Numbered from the stretch's first letter, positions 37,256 to 46,540 are shown. The stretch is 64,000 nucleotides of DNA from Peribacillus frigoritolerans (GCF_001636405.1 NZ_KV440950.1:4506778-4570777), one strand, 5' to 3'. The notes: generated by a model not told the origin, from the letters alone. A program made the numbers and translations.

Positions 37256-38536
37256 TTATCTCATCTCCACAACTAAACGAATTGGATTTTCCAGCAATTC
37301 CTTGATTTTATTGGTAAAGTGCACCGCTGTTACCCCATCAATCAAACGATGATCGAAAGAAAGAGACATATTCATCATTAAACGGATAACACCTTCCAAA
37401 TCGCGAACGACCATGCGATGTTCCATTTTATGCAAAGCTAATATGGCAGCTTCCGGATAGTTAATGATCGGGGTGGCGTGCATCCCTCCGATCGGTCCTA
37501 CATTGCTGATGGTAAATGTACTGCCTGTGATTTGGTTTATACTCAACTTCCCTTCACGGGCTTGGGTTGCCACTTGCCTGATTTCATCAGCCAGTTGGAA
37601 AATGGTTTTTTGATCGGCATGTTTGATCACAGGAACAATGAGACCCTCTTTTGTATTCGTCGCAATCCCAATATGATAATAGTTTTTCAGGATGATTTCA
37701 TTGGTTCTTTCATCAATTGAAGCATTTAATGTTTTGAACTCCTTTAAAGCGATGACAATGGCTTTAACGAAAAACGGCAAAAAAGTCAATTTTATATCCT
37801 TATCATCTGAGTACTCCTTTAATTGACTTTTAAATTCCTTCAATCGGTCCATTTCCAATTCATCTACATGCGTTACATGAGGAATGGTCGAAACGGACTT
37901 CACCATATGTTCAGCTATTTTTTTACGAATGCCTTTAAGCGGAATCCGCTCTTCCCGCTCATTTTCCAAACCATTTGCCAGTACGGCATCCTTCATCGGG
38001 GCCATCTCTTGACCAGTCTTGTCATCATGCTGATTGGCATCTTCCCGTGTAATCGAATCATTTTCTTTAAACTGCTTCAGGTCACTTTCGGTAATTCGCC
38101 CAGCCGGACCGGAACCTTTAACCTTCTCGATATCAATCTTCATTTCCCTGGCCATTTGACGCACGAATGGGGTTGCCAACGCACGCACTGCCTGATGGTG
38201 CTGTTTAGTCGTAATATGCTCCGCATTTACTTTTACATCACCGGATTGCCCGACTTGGTTTTCTTCTTCACTAATATTTGTATCCGGAACTGGTACATCG
38301 TTCTCTTCCTGAATTGTGAATATAGTGGTTCCCACTTCCACGATATCCCCAACGGAAAAAAATATTTTCTTGACCACTCCCGCTGCCGGAGCTGTCAATT
38401 CCGCATTGACTTTATCCGTTTGCACCTCAACAATGGGTTGGTCCTGTTTTACCGCATCCCCTTCTTTGATGAGCCATTGGATAATTTCCCCTTCATGCAT
38501 CCCTTCCCCTACATCAGGAAGTTTAAATTCCATCAT
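37256..38536 (-). CDS. dihydrolipoamide acyltransferase (E2)
   Basis: A 426-residue E2 core. Domains in order: one lipoyl domain (about 1-80) with the modified Lys in VQTDKVNAEL; an acidic linker; the peripheral-subunit-binding domain (about 115-150, ATPFVRQMAREM...GSGPAGRI); and the catalytic acyltransferase domain with FDHRLIDGVTAVHF near the C-terminus. A single lipoyl domain fits both PdhC and BkdB. AAGGAGGATGACGC precedes the ATG. It lies 33 bases after E1 beta in one operon. Confidence 0.92.
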   Translation of the reverse strand: MMEFKLPDVGEGMHEGEIIQWLIKEGDAVKQDQPIVEVQTDKVNAELTAPAAGVVKKIFFSVGDIVEVGTTIFTIQEENDVPVPDTNISEEENQVGQSGDVKVNAEHITTKQHHQAVRALATPFVRQMAREMKIDIEKVKGSGPAGRITESDLKQFKENDSITREDANQHDDKTGQEMAPMKDAVLANGLENEREERIPLKGIRKKIAEHMVKSVSTIPHVTHVDELEMDRLKEFKSQLKEYSDDKDIKLTFLPFFVKAIVIALKEFKTLNASIDERTNEIILKNYYHIGIATNTKEGLIVPVIKHADQKTIFQLADEIRQVATQAREGKLSINQITGSTFTISNVGPIGGMHATPIINYPEAAILALHKMEHRMVVRDLEGVIRLMMNMSLSFDHRLIDGVTAVHFTNKIKELLENPIRLVVEMR

Positions 38537-38569
38537 GCGTCATCCTCCTTCTCTTTCTCCCTAAATCAA

Positions 38570-39556
38570 TTAAAATGATAACGTTTCGACAATTCCTTGT
38601 TTTACACGGTCAACAGTCGGTAAATAATGATCTTCTATTGTAAACGGCGGAACCGGTACATCAAATCCTGTTACACGCTTAATCGGCGCTTTCAGGTAAA
38701 TAAGAGCTTCATCATTAATGATGGAGATAATCTCCGCACCTAATCCGGCCGTCTTATGGGCTTCATGGACGATCAATGCACGACCTGTCTTTTTAATGGA
38801 TTGAACGATCGCATCCCTATCTAAAGGGTATAAAGTTCTAAGATCGACCACTTCACACTTCCAGCCTTTTTCTGCTTCAATCCTTTTCGCGGCATTCAAT
38901 GCCTCCCTTAACATGGCCCCCCAGGCAAAAATGGTCAGGTCGCTTCCCTCCTGGACCACTTTTGCCTGACCGATTGGTATTCGGTACATTTCATCGGGAA
39001 CTTCTTCCTTGAAGGCCCGATACAATTTAGTCGGTTCCAAAAAAATCACTGGATCTGGATCTTCGAGCGCTGATATGAGCAGCCCTTTTGCGTCATATGG
39101 ATTACTAGGTGCAACCACCTTTAAACCCGGAGTATGGGCAAAGAAGGTTTCGACACTTTCGGAATGAAGTTCAGGACCCCTGATTCCGGCACCATATGGC
39201 GTACGGATTACGAGGGGCACCCCAAATTGCCCACGAGTACGATACCTCATACGGGCAGCATGGGAAACGAGCTGCTCGAAACCCGGATAAATAAAGGCGA
39301 GAAACTGGATCTCCACTATGGGCAGCATTCCGTTAAGAGCCAAACCAATGGCAGAGCCGATGATTCCGGATTCAGCTAATGGCGTATCCACAACTCGATC
39401 TTTTCCATACTTCTCATAAAGTCCTTCCGTCGCTCGAAAAACCCCGCCATTCACTCCAATATCCTCACCCAAGATCATCACGCGATCATCATGACCCAGC
39501 ATTTGGTCCAGCGCTTCCGTAATAGCCTGGAGCATCGTTAAATTTTTGCCCATCAT
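38570..39556 (-). CDS. 2-oxo acid dehydrogenase E1 beta subunit
   Basis: A 328-residue thiamine-diphosphate-enzyme beta subunit. GEDIGVNGGVFRATEGL near residue 30, the DTPLAESGIIGSAIGLALNG segment with the Glu that activates thiamine, and EIQFLAFIYPGFEQLVSHA are conserved. The length fits PdhB/BkdAB. Its ATG overlaps the E1 alpha stop by four bases, with GGCGGG just before it, so translation is coupled. Confidence 0.93.
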   Translation of the reverse strand: MMGKNLTMLQAITEALDQMLGHDDRVMILGEDIGVNGGVFRATEGLYEKYGKDRVVDTPLAESGIIGSAIGLALNGMLPIVEIQFLAFIYPGFEQLVSHAARMRYRTRGQFGVPLVIRTPYGAGIRGPELHSESVETFFAHTPGLKVVAPSNPYDAKGLLISALEDPDPVIFLEPTKLYRAFKEEVPDEMYRIPIGQAKVVQEGSDLTIFAWGAMLREALNAAKRIEAEKGWKCEVVDLRTLYPLDRDAIVQSIKKTGRALIVHEAHKTAGLGAEIISIINDEALIYLKAPIKRVTGFDVPVPPFTIEDHYLPTVDRVKQGIVETLSF

Positions 39557-40665
39557 TTCTTCCCGCCTTTCCTTAAGATTTGGTTCAATTCCTGCTTCTG
39601 TTCCTTAAGATGCCATGTCTCCTCGGCATATACATGATTAAACATTTCGAGCGGGTCGGATTTCGGATACGCTTCGGCCTTTTTAAGGTGGGCATCGATC
39701 AGTTCGTTGAATTGCTTTAACACCAATTCTTCCTGCTCTTCATTCCAATGACCCTCTTTATTCAAATACTTTCTAAGGCGTGTAATGGGATCGCGGTTTT
39801 CCCTCCAGAACGTTGAAATTTCGTCCTGATCGCGATATATGTTCGGATTGTCTGCAGTAGTATGGGCGCCATAGCGAAAGGTAATGGCTTCGATTAATGT
39901 AGGCCCTTCCCCTTTAAGCGCTCTTTCGACAGCCTCCTTTACAGTCATCCATACGGCAAAAATATCATTTCCATCCACCCGCACCCCATGGATGTCATAA
40001 GCAGCAGCACGCTGGGATATTGTTTTTGATGCCGATTGCTTTTCAAAAGGGACACTGATTGCGTAGCCATTATTTTGGCAGAAAAAGATTGTCGGGGTTT
40101 TATAAACGCCGGCAAAATTCAGTGCTTCATGAAAGTCCCCTTCAGAAGTCGCTCCATCGCCAAAATAGGCGATGCTAACATTCTTTTCGCCTTTAAGCTT
40201 ACTTGCCCAAGCCGTTCCAACTGCATGAACCATTTGAGTGGCAATTGGAACACTTGGAGGCAATATCCTTTTTCCTTCTGGACAAATCGAACCATCAAAA
40301 TGCGCCATCCAGTATAGGAAAACACGGTATAATTCCTGTCCATGAATGATTGCCGCTCCATGATCACGGTATGTGGGAAACATCCAATCCCCTGCCGACA
40401 ATGCTAAAGCGCTTCCTGCTTGGGATGCTTCCTGCCCTTCGAAAGGTGCATAAGTCCCAATCCTGCCTTGGCGCTGGAGATTTATTGATTTTCGGTCAAA
40501 TGTTCTGAGCAGGAGCATGCTCTCATACATCTTTAACATAAGTGATTTATCGATTTTTCCATCAATCGCTTCAATCATTTCCCCATCAGGAGTCAATACA
40601 CGAAACATTTCCGGCTCAACTCCACTTGAATGCGCTTTCATTATTGGGTTTCCCGTCTTTTCCAT
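39553..40665 (-). CDS. 2-oxo acid dehydrogenase E1 alpha subunit
   Basis: A 370-residue thiamine-diphosphate-binding subunit. The cofactor motif GDGATSEGDFHEALNFAGVYKTP...NN runs from about residue 165, and the phosphorylation-loop equivalent YGAHTTADNP lies near 270. Length matches PdhA rather than BkdAA (about 330), yet an amino acid gene context suggests branched-chain or aromatic 2-oxo acids; the substrate is unresolved. The start at 40665 has AAGGGGAG upstream; a longer frame to 40785 lacks one. No sigma-54 promoter was seen upstream. Confidence 0.9.
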   Translation of the reverse strand: MEKTGNPIMKAHSSGVEPEMFRVLTPDGEMIEAIDGKIDKSLMLKMYESMLLLRTFDRKSINLQRQGRIGTYAPFEGQEASQAGSALALSAGDWMFPTYRDHGAAIIHGQELYRVFLYWMAHFDGSICPEGKRILPPSVPIATQMVHAVGTAWASKLKGEKNVSIAYFGDGATSEGDFHEALNFAGVYKTPTIFFCQNNGYAISVPFEKQSASKTISQRAAAYDIHGVRVDGNDIFAVWMTVKEAVERALKGEGPTLIEAITFRYGAHTTADNPNIYRDQDEISTFWRENRDPITRLRKYLNKEGHWNEEQEELVLKQFNELIDAHLKKAEAYPKSDPLEMFNHVYAEETWHLKEQKQELNQILRKGGKK

Positions 40666-41008
40666 TTCATTTCTCCCCTTAAGATAGATTTGTTTCGCAA
40701 ACTTACCTAGGTTTTGAACAGTCATGAAATAACAGCCCAAAATGTTTTTATTGGTCTTTCTGTCTGTGATTAAATGCTGTTTCATAAACTACATTTCCTT
40801 ATATAAAAGGATAATACATCCATGTTTTTAATAATATGTTAAATAGAATGAATTTTTTACATATTACCTTTATTTAGAAGATGTTTTCTGATACTTCGCC
40901 TTCATTTTGAAAATGAGAACCTTTAATGGGAAATTTCATAATGATTACCTTCAAAATGTGATATGCTCCCGACAGATTTAGAACCTTCATCCAAAAAGTA
41001 TCCAGCAC

Positions 41009-41041
41009 AAAAAAGACCCATTATATTAATATATGGGTCTT
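41009..41041 (-). terminator. orphan terminator-like hairpin
   Basis: On the - strand AAGACCCA pairs with TGGGTCTT with extra AT pairs inside, followed by TTTTTT. No gene ends directly before it: iadA stops about 690 bases away, beyond a repeat block. Confidence 0.55.
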
Positions 41042-41092
41042 AGACTGTAAAAAAACTCCAAGAAATCAGTTGCCTACGTTTTTTCAACAGAC

Positions 41093-41264
41093 AGTTGATT
41101 TCAGAAATCCGCATCCCTTTGCGCCGACTGCCTGCCAAGCGTCTGTGGGGTCTCGGCTAGCCAGTTTTTCGGCAGGAGTGTCGCATATTTCTTCCATCCA
41201 TTAAGGAGTACAAGAAAAAACATGAAGGATAAACTAGTCTAAAACTTGGTTCGTAATAGACCAG
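41093..41264 (-). repeat. dispersed repeat, inverted copy 1 (tandem unit)
   Basis: Begins AGTTGATTTCAGAAATCCGC and carries GGGGTCTCGGCTAGCC and TTCGGCAGGAGTGTCGCAT. Read on the - strand it resembles the direct copies at 41503 and 57176. It lacks a 14-base stretch present in the next unit. Confidence 0.75.
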
Positions 41265-41290
41265 CCTGCAGTTTTTTCTTTAAAAATTCC

Positions 41291-41483
41291 AGTTGATTTC
41301 AGAAATCCGCTCCCTTTCCGCCGACTGTCTGCCAAGCCTCCTCGACACAAGCGTCTGCGGGGTCTCGGCTAGCCAGTTTTTCGGCAGGAGTGTCGCATAT
41401 TTCTTCCATCCATTAAGGAATACAAGAAAAAACATAAAGGATAAACTAGTCAATTAAACATGGTTCGGAATAAGACGAGCCAG
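41291..41483 (-). repeat. dispersed repeat, inverted copy 2 (tandem unit)
   Basis: A near duplicate of the unit at 41093, about 198 bases further on, with matching flanks through CATCCATTAAGGA and ATAAACTAGTC. It includes CTCCTCGACACAAGC, absent from copy 1. It is the reverse-strand form of the dispersed family. Confidence 0.75.
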
Positions 41484-41502
41484 CATTTTTTTCAATAACA
41501 CA

Positions 41503-41620
41503 AAGTTGATTGGAACGGAAGGCGCGAGACTCCTGCGGGAAAAGCGTGGCATGGGAGACCCCGCAGGCGCACCGAGGAGGCTCCCGCCCGCGGAAAGCGA
41601 GTGCATGAAGTTGAAATCAT
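41503..41620 (+). repeat. dispersed GC-rich repeat, direct copy
   Basis: Contains GAGACTCCTGCGGGAAAAGC, GACCCCGCAGGCGC, GAGGAGGCTCCCGCC and CGCGGAAAGCGAGTGC. CCTGCGGG can pair with CCCGCAGG to form a stem. It shares nearly all blocks with the copy at 57176. Confidence 0.8.
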
Positions 41621-41728
41621 TACACATACCCTCTTTCAGAAATCCGAAATTAGATCAATGTTACCCTTTTTGCATTTCATGATGGGGTAGGAGCCGCAAC
41701 GGGAATTGCACCCAAAGGTAGAAAAGGT

Positions 41729-42904
41729 CTATTTTTCAAATGTTCCTTTAACGACAGCATGGCCATCTTTGACCATCATCTGCCCCATCGCGATAACACT
41801 ATTTATTTCTAAAGTTCGTTGATTCATCATGATGATATCGGCGTCCTTACCTACCGAAAGCTTTCCCTTTGCAGAAAGCTTTAAAATATTTGCCGGGTTT
41901 TCTGTCACAACCCGTAGGGCATCGGCAATTGCCACTCCATCCTCGAGGACCGCATCGACAACACAATCATATAACGACATGCATGTACCAATGTTCAAAC
42001 CGCGCAGGTTACCGCTTCCATCGAAGTCAGGCAGGCTGGCTTGCCCATCTGAAGTTATGGTGATCTGCCCGATTTCAACGCCTTCTTCTAGTGCCATTTT
42101 AATTGCTGTACTTGCTTTGACCTCGCCTTCTTCAAGGAATTTCTGGATTGTACTTGTCGTAAAATCTATATACCCCCCTTTTTTTGCATATTCCACCCCT
42201 GCATTGAATAAATGCGGATTTCGGTTTATATGTGTAGGGTAGAACTGAGTGATCGGAATTTCCGTTGTCTCGACAACTTCTTCAATTACGTGCAAATGAT
42301 CTAGACTGTCGCCGACATGAATATTGACGATACCGCTTTTCCCGGATAACAGACCTCCATTACGTGCCTGCGAGGCCAGTTTAGCGAGTTCGGCTGCAGT
42401 CGGCTGCGAAGAACGATGATCGGCAATGGCTATTTCGCCAACACCGATAATTTTATCCACAAGAATCAAATCATCCTCGATCTTACCAGTTAACGTCTTG
42501 ACTGGAACTTGATACGAACCAGTCTGAACGAAGCAGCTAATTCCTTCTTCTTCAAGCGCTCTCGCTTTAGCGAGCAGTGCAGGCATCGTCCTTGTCGTAC
42601 CATCTGTGCCGATGACCCCTACCAAAGTCGTTATACCGGCTAAAGTGGCATCTGTTAATTGGATTTCAGGTGTCCTCGATTTAAAACCCCCTTCCCCGCC
42701 TCCGCCGATAATATGTACGTGGGCATCTATAAAACCCGGAGCCACAATTTGACCACTCGCATCAATCACTTTCATTTCAACGAAATTGGCAGGTACATCA
42801 ATCTGGTCCTCAATGAAGCCAATTTGCTTTCCTACCAAGAGGATATCTTTTTGGCCCATATATTCCGGTCCATAAAGCTCCCCATTTTTAATAAGCGTGA
42901 GCAT
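41729..42904 (-). CDS. iadA: isoaspartyl (beta-aspartyl) dipeptidase
   Basis: A 391-residue zinc amidohydrolase that cleaves isoaspartyl dipeptides from damaged proteins. The metal-binding DAHVHIIGGGGEGG near residue 65, IVNIHVGDS, YPTHINRNP and TSDGQASLP blocks match E. coli IadA in order, and the length (about 390) agrees. The ATG at 42904 has GGAGGGGGAATGGACA upstream; the frame to 42922 is longer but has no site. It stands alone, next to a repeat block and an HPr-like gene. Confidence 0.92.
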   Translation of the reverse strand: MLTLIKNGELYGPEYMGQKDILLVGKQIGFIEDQIDVPANFVEMKVIDASGQIVAPGFIDAHVHIIGGGGEGGFKSRTPEIQLTDATLAGITTLVGVIGTDGTTRTMPALLAKARALEEEGISCFVQTGSYQVPVKTLTGKIEDDLILVDKIIGVGEIAIADHRSSQPTAAELAKLASQARNGGLLSGKSGIVNIHVGDSLDHLHVIEEVVETTEIPITQFYPTHINRNPHLFNAGVEYAKKGGYIDFTTSTIQKFLEEGEVKASTAIKMALEEGVEIGQITITSDGQASLPDFDGSGNLRGLNIGTCMSLYDCVVDAVLEDGVAIADALRVVTENPANILKLSAKGKLSVGKDADIIMMNQRTLEINSVIAMGQMMVKDGHAVVKGTFEK

Positions 42905-43099
42905 TGTCCATTCCCCCTCCAAAAATTGAAATTTTCAAATAGGTTTCAAAATCTTTCACGCGGGTAAATATACAACATGACCCGCTAACAATTACATAAA
43001 AAAAGTCCAAAACATACTTCTTCATTTTTAAACGTTGTAGCTGAATTGACATCTTGATTATGCTTTTCCAAAAGTATAAAAACAAAAGGAGTAAACGAC

Positions 43100-43408
43100 A
43101 TGAATAAAGTGATTTCTTCTGACATTCAAACAAATAAAAGATTATCCATGCGACAAATCATGAACCTATATCAAGTTACAAAAGAATTTAAAGGGAATAT
43201 ATATTTTATCTGCAATCATAAATTGGTCGATGCCAAGAAACTTTCGACTTTCGTATCCTTCGTGCTCATTCTTCAAGAGTGTGCAACGATGAAAGTCATA
43301 CTTGAAGGCGAGAATGTACACGCCATGCTTGAAAAAGTACAGGCTATTTGTAAAGAAAATGATGAAAGTGCATTTCGTTTCCAATCGAACCAAACCGTAA
43401 ATATTTAA
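43100..43408 (+). CDS. HPr-like protein lacking the phosphorylated His
   Basis: A 102-residue protein whose middle aligns by eye with the HPr fold: RLSMRQIMNLYQVTKEFKGNIYF (in the place of GLHARPA...), VDAKKLSTFVSFVLILQ (in the place of the Ser46 region) and MKVILEGENVHAMLEKV. The active-site His is absent (Ser-Met in its place) and the Ser46 region keeps KKLS. It therefore cannot carry PTS phosphate through His and may be a regulatory HPr/Crh-like paralogue. AAAGGAG precedes the ATG. It is followed by a 22-residue membrane peptide and a shared terminator. Confidence 0.7.
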   Translation: MNKVISSDIQTNKRLSMRQIMNLYQVTKEFKGNIYFICNHKLVDAKKLSTFVSFVLILQECATMKVILEGENVHAMLEKVQAICKENDESAFRFQSNQTVNI

Positions 43409-43443
43409 ATGATTCCAACTACGTTTGAAGAGGGTGTATTTAT

Positions 43444-43512
43444 ATGAGAACCATTTTAATGGTGATAGGCGCAATCGTCGTAATCGGCATAATAGCAAAT
43501 CTCATTTTTTAA
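43444..43512 (+). CDS. 22-residue single-helix membrane peptide
   Basis: A short ORF starting MRTILMVIGAIVVIG and ending in a hydrophobic NLIF, almost all of it one membrane helix. AGGGTG lies seven bases before the ATG, and a perfect terminator begins nine bases after the stop. The order HPr-like gene, peptide, terminator suggests a two-gene operon. Expression is unproven. Confidence 0.55.
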   Translation: MRTILMVIGAIVVIGIIANLIF

Positions 43513-43520
43513 GAATGATG

Positions 43521-43550
43521 AAAGACTGTCAATTATTGACAGTCTTTTTT
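43521..43550 (+). terminator. terminator of the HPr-like operon
   Basis: A 12-pair stem, AAAGACTGTCAA with TTGACAGTCTTT, a 3-base loop and a T-run. Confidence 0.92.
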
Positions 43551-43596
43551 GTTGATTTGATTTAGAAAGGCTTGATCATGCTTCCGGACCTGGGAA

Positions 43597-45594
43597 TCAC
43601 CACGGAACCTCCCAGTCCCTCCATTTATTCAAGCCTTCCCGTATTTCATTTCCTTTGTCTATCCAATATTGTCTCCTCTTCTCCTCTTCTTCCTTCTCCT
43701 GTTGCTCAGCTATAAGTGCCTGTTGTTCTGCTATAAGCGGACCGATATCTTGAGCTTTAAAAGATTGAGCAGCTTGATTCTGTAAGGCTTTCGACATTAT
43801 TTTTTGAAAGATGAGTGCACTTCCCTGACTGCTGTGTGTCGTTAGATAATGTTTTGCGTCCGTCTTATCATATCCCGCCCAAACAGCACCGACCAGCGAA
43901 GGTGAATAACCGATGAACCATTGATCTTTAACCCCTGATACTCCTTCGATGGGAACTTGTGTAGATCCTGTTTTACCTGCTATTTCATAACCGGAAACAG
44001 CCGCGTTTTTCGCTGTGCCATATTCCACTGTTCCAAGCAGCATGGCATTCATTTTGTCGACGGCGCCTACAGAGGTCACTTTGGTGCTTTTCTCTTTCCA
44101 GGCGGCAACCTCTTTTCCATCGGCATTTTCTATCCTTACAATGGCGTGGGTTTCCATCCGTTCTCCTTCGTTGGCGAAAGCAGAAAAGGCTCCTGCCATC
44201 TGCAGCGGGGACACACCTTTTTTCATCCCTCCTAAAGCGATAGACAGGTTTCGATCATCCTTGTCATATGGAATCCCAAACCGCTTAAGTGAATCAAGCC
44301 CCCTATCGATGCCAATCTCATTCAATAGCCAAACCGTCGGTACATTCAAGGAATTCATCACCGCTTCATACATGGGGACTTCTCCTTTATATTGACCACT
44401 CAGGTTTGTTGGCTCATATTCACCGAAGCTCATTTTTTCATCCTTTAAAGGGTCAGTGATATCATATCCCTCTTCAACAGCCGGCGTGTAAACGACAAGC
44501 GGTTTAATGGATGAACCAGGAGACCTTGTCAGTTGGGTTGCCCGGTTATATCCCATGAATTGGTGTTCACCCCTCCCGCCGACAAGTGCTTTTATGCCGC
44601 CTGTTTCAGGATCAAGAAGGACAGACCCGCTTTGAACCAGTTCCTCTGTACTCGTTCCAACCGGAAAATTGGCTGAATTCTCATACACGCTTTCTGTAGC
44701 CTGCTGCATGGACTGGTCCAGGGTCGTGTAAATTTTATACCCCTTTGAAAGCAGCTCCTCAAGCTTAATTCCATATTTACTCGATGCTTCCGATAAAACA
44801 TGATCGACATAATAAGGATACTTACCTCTTAATGGATCGGCTCCCTCTCCCCCCATAAGAAGTGTCACCGAATCTTTTTTTGCGGCCGCTTCTTCATCTT
44901 TCGTCAAATAACCATGTTCCGCCATTCGCGAAAGAACCAAATCACGCCGATTCACTGCACCATCCAAATTCTTGTATGGATCAAGTTTGGATGGCAAGTT
45001 AATGACTCCCGCCAGCAAAGCTCCCTCGGCAACGGTCAATTCAGAGACCTCTTTGGAAAAATAAATATTTGCAGCCTTTTTGATTCCCCATGCCCCATGG
45101 CCAAAATAAACTTGATTCAAATACATTTCCAGGATTTCATCTTTTGTATATTTATTTTCAACTTCCTGGGCTAGAAAAAACTCTTCTATCTTCCTCTTCA
45201 GTGTTCGATCTGATTCCAGCATCGTGATTTTCACAAGCTGCTGGGTGAGCGTGCTCCCGCCTTCAACAACACTTCCAGCCTTCGCATTTTTAACCAAAGC
45301 CCGCATGATCCCTTGATAATCTATGCCGTGATGTTCATAAAAACGGTGATCCTCAATGGAAACCACCGCTTGTTTCATATGTTCCGGTATTTCATCTATC
45401 GCAACGCCCTCGGATTTATTTGCCGTGATCGTACTGGCCAGATTCCCATCCAGATCATAGATCCCTGTCGGTTGCTGAAGACTATTTTCAAGATGACTTA
45501 TATCAGCACCCTGCCTGAAATACAATAGTGAACCGGCGCCTAAAACCACAATCGCCAATATTATAATTAGACCTAATTTCACTAACCCTCTCAT
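43597..45594 (-). CDS. class A penicillin-binding protein (PbpF/PbpG-like)
   Basis: About 665 residues. One membrane anchor near the N-terminus, a GT51 glycosyltransferase domain (VVSIEDHRFYEHHGID near 80, GGSTLTQQLVK, YLNQVYFGHGAWGI) and a transpeptidase domain (SPGSSIKPL with the acylated Ser, SLN, KTGST), then a Glu/Gln/Arg-rich C-terminal helix. It polymerises and cross-links peptidoglycan at the outer membrane face. Size is close to PbpF/PbpG, two spore-germ-wall-linked PBPs, but which it is cannot be settled. GGGGG before the ATG at 45594 decides that start. Confidence 0.88.
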   Translation of the reverse strand: MRGLVKLGLIIILAIVVLGAGSLLYFRQGADISHLENSLQQPTGIYDLDGNLASTITANKSEGVAIDEIPEHMKQAVVSIEDHRFYEHHGIDYQGIMRALVKNAKAGSVVEGGSTLTQQLVKITMLESDRTLKRKIEEFFLAQEVENKYTKDEILEMYLNQVYFGHGAWGIKKAANIYFSKEVSELTVAEGALLAGVINLPSKLDPYKNLDGAVNRRDLVLSRMAEHGYLTKDEEAAAKKDSVTLLMGGEGADPLRGKYPYYVDHVLSEASSKYGIKLEELLSKGYKIYTTLDQSMQQATESVYENSANFPVGTSTEELVQSGSVLLDPETGGIKALVGGRGEHQFMGYNRATQLTRSPGSSIKPLVVYTPAVEEGYDITDPLKDEKMSFGEYEPTNLSGQYKGEVPMYEAVMNSLNVPTVWLLNEIGIDRGLDSLKRFGIPYDKDDRNLSIALGGMKKGVSPLQMAGAFSAFANEGERMETHAIVRIENADGKEVAAWKEKSTKVTSVGAVDKMNAMLLGTVEYGTAKNAAVSGYEIAGKTGSTQVPIEGVSGVKDQWFIGYSPSLVGAVWAGYDKTDAKHYLTTHSSQGSALIFQKIMSKALQNQAAQSFKAQDIGPLIAEQQALIAEQQEKEEEEKRRQYWIDKGNEIREGLNKWRDWEVPW

Positions 45595-45912
45595 TTGTAC
45601 CCCCATTTTCCCATCTGCGACATGTTTCATTAAAAATATTTTACCCTTTTTGTTAAAGAAAAATCGTCGATTGAATAAAAGGCGCTCATTTCTTGTAGCA
45701 CTTTACACGTGAATCGCATCCTTGCCGATGATATCCCTTCATCGTCTGAGTATGCCAATTAACTGAAGGAGCATTTTCATCCTACCATTTTAACAATGCT
45801 CGTATCTATCCTTTACCCGTAAAAGGCAATCTATATACCGATTAAAGGCGTGAAGCCATTTAAAAGCGGGTATAACACTATTAAGGTCTTATAAAGGGGA
45901 GAGATGATAGTA
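45595..45912. other. divergent intergenic region between PBP and stress-protein genes
   Basis: About 320 bases. A GGGTAT -10-like box sits at about 45868-45873, reminiscent of sigma-B promoters, but no good GTTTAA -35 is seen at the right spacing. No gene recognised. Confidence 0.35.
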
Positions 45913-46437
45913 ATGAAAGACTTAAAACATATTGTCGTCGCTTTTGATGGAAATGAAGAAAGTAAACGGGCCGTCGAATATGGAGCAACATTGAAAAAGG
46001 CCTTTCCAAAAGCTGAGTTGACCGTCGTTCATGTCCTAAATGATAAGGTTGAACAGCGTATCATGGGTAACGCCTCCGCGCCGGGGTTCGTGCCCTCTGC
46101 CGGATTTTATGTGGATCCAGTCCAGACACATCCTGTTGTTGAAGTTGACCAGCCAAGAAATCAAAAGGTAAATGACACCCCCTCCGCCCTCGAGAATAGT
46201 ATTCAGAACGCAGAAAGTAATACGTTGAGATTGTTAAGTGAATGTCAAGTGACGGGGAAATTCGAACTATTGGAAGGATATGCGCCAGATAGCGTATGTG
46301 ACTTTGCAGCGAGAAATTCAGCTGATCTTATCGTTGTCGGCAATAGCGATAAAAGCGGTTTGGAAAAATTCTTCCTTGGCAGTACAAGTAGTTCCATTGC
46401 GAAAAACGCACCATGTTCGGTATTCATTGCAAAATGA
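45913..46437 (+). CDS. universal stress protein family (UspA)
   Basis: A 174-residue UspA-fold protein. It begins KHIVVAFDGNEESKRAVEYG and ends with the ATP-binding glycine block in VVGNSDKSGLEKFFLGSTSSSI. An unusually long Pro/Val-rich insert (about residues 50-95) separates the first strands from the rest, longer than in short Usp proteins. The ATG at 45913 has GGGGAG about nine bases before it. The gene is monocistronic with a very strong terminator. Confidence 0.88.
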   Translation: MKDLKHIVVAFDGNEESKRAVEYGATLKKAFPKAELTVVHVLNDKVEQRIMGNASAPGFVPSAGFYVDPVQTHPVVEVDQPRNQKVNDTPSALENSIQNAESNTLRLLSECQVTGKFELLEGYAPDSVCDFAARNSADLIVVGNSDKSGLEKFFLGSTSSSIAKNAPCSVFIAK

Positions 46438-46480
46438 AGAATGAGCGGGTTTTTCCCTATTGGTTCGAGTCATACATTCT

Positions 46481-46521
46481 CCGAAAAAGGCCGGATTCAT
46501 ATAGAATCCGGCCTTTTTCGG
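46481..46521. terminator. strong bidirectional terminator
   Basis: A perfect 18-pair stem (CCGAAAAAGGCCGGATTC with GAATCCGGCCTTTTTCGG) and a 5-base loop. It ends the stress-protein gene on the + strand and would also stop transcription coming from the TPP-like element on the - strand. Confidence 0.92.
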
Positions 46522-46540
46522 ATTTTTTCAGTATTACATT

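Noticed and set aside
45860..45880. Sigma-B promoter of the stress-protein gene
   Set aside because: A GGGTAT -10 is present but no acceptable -35 lies at the needed spacing.
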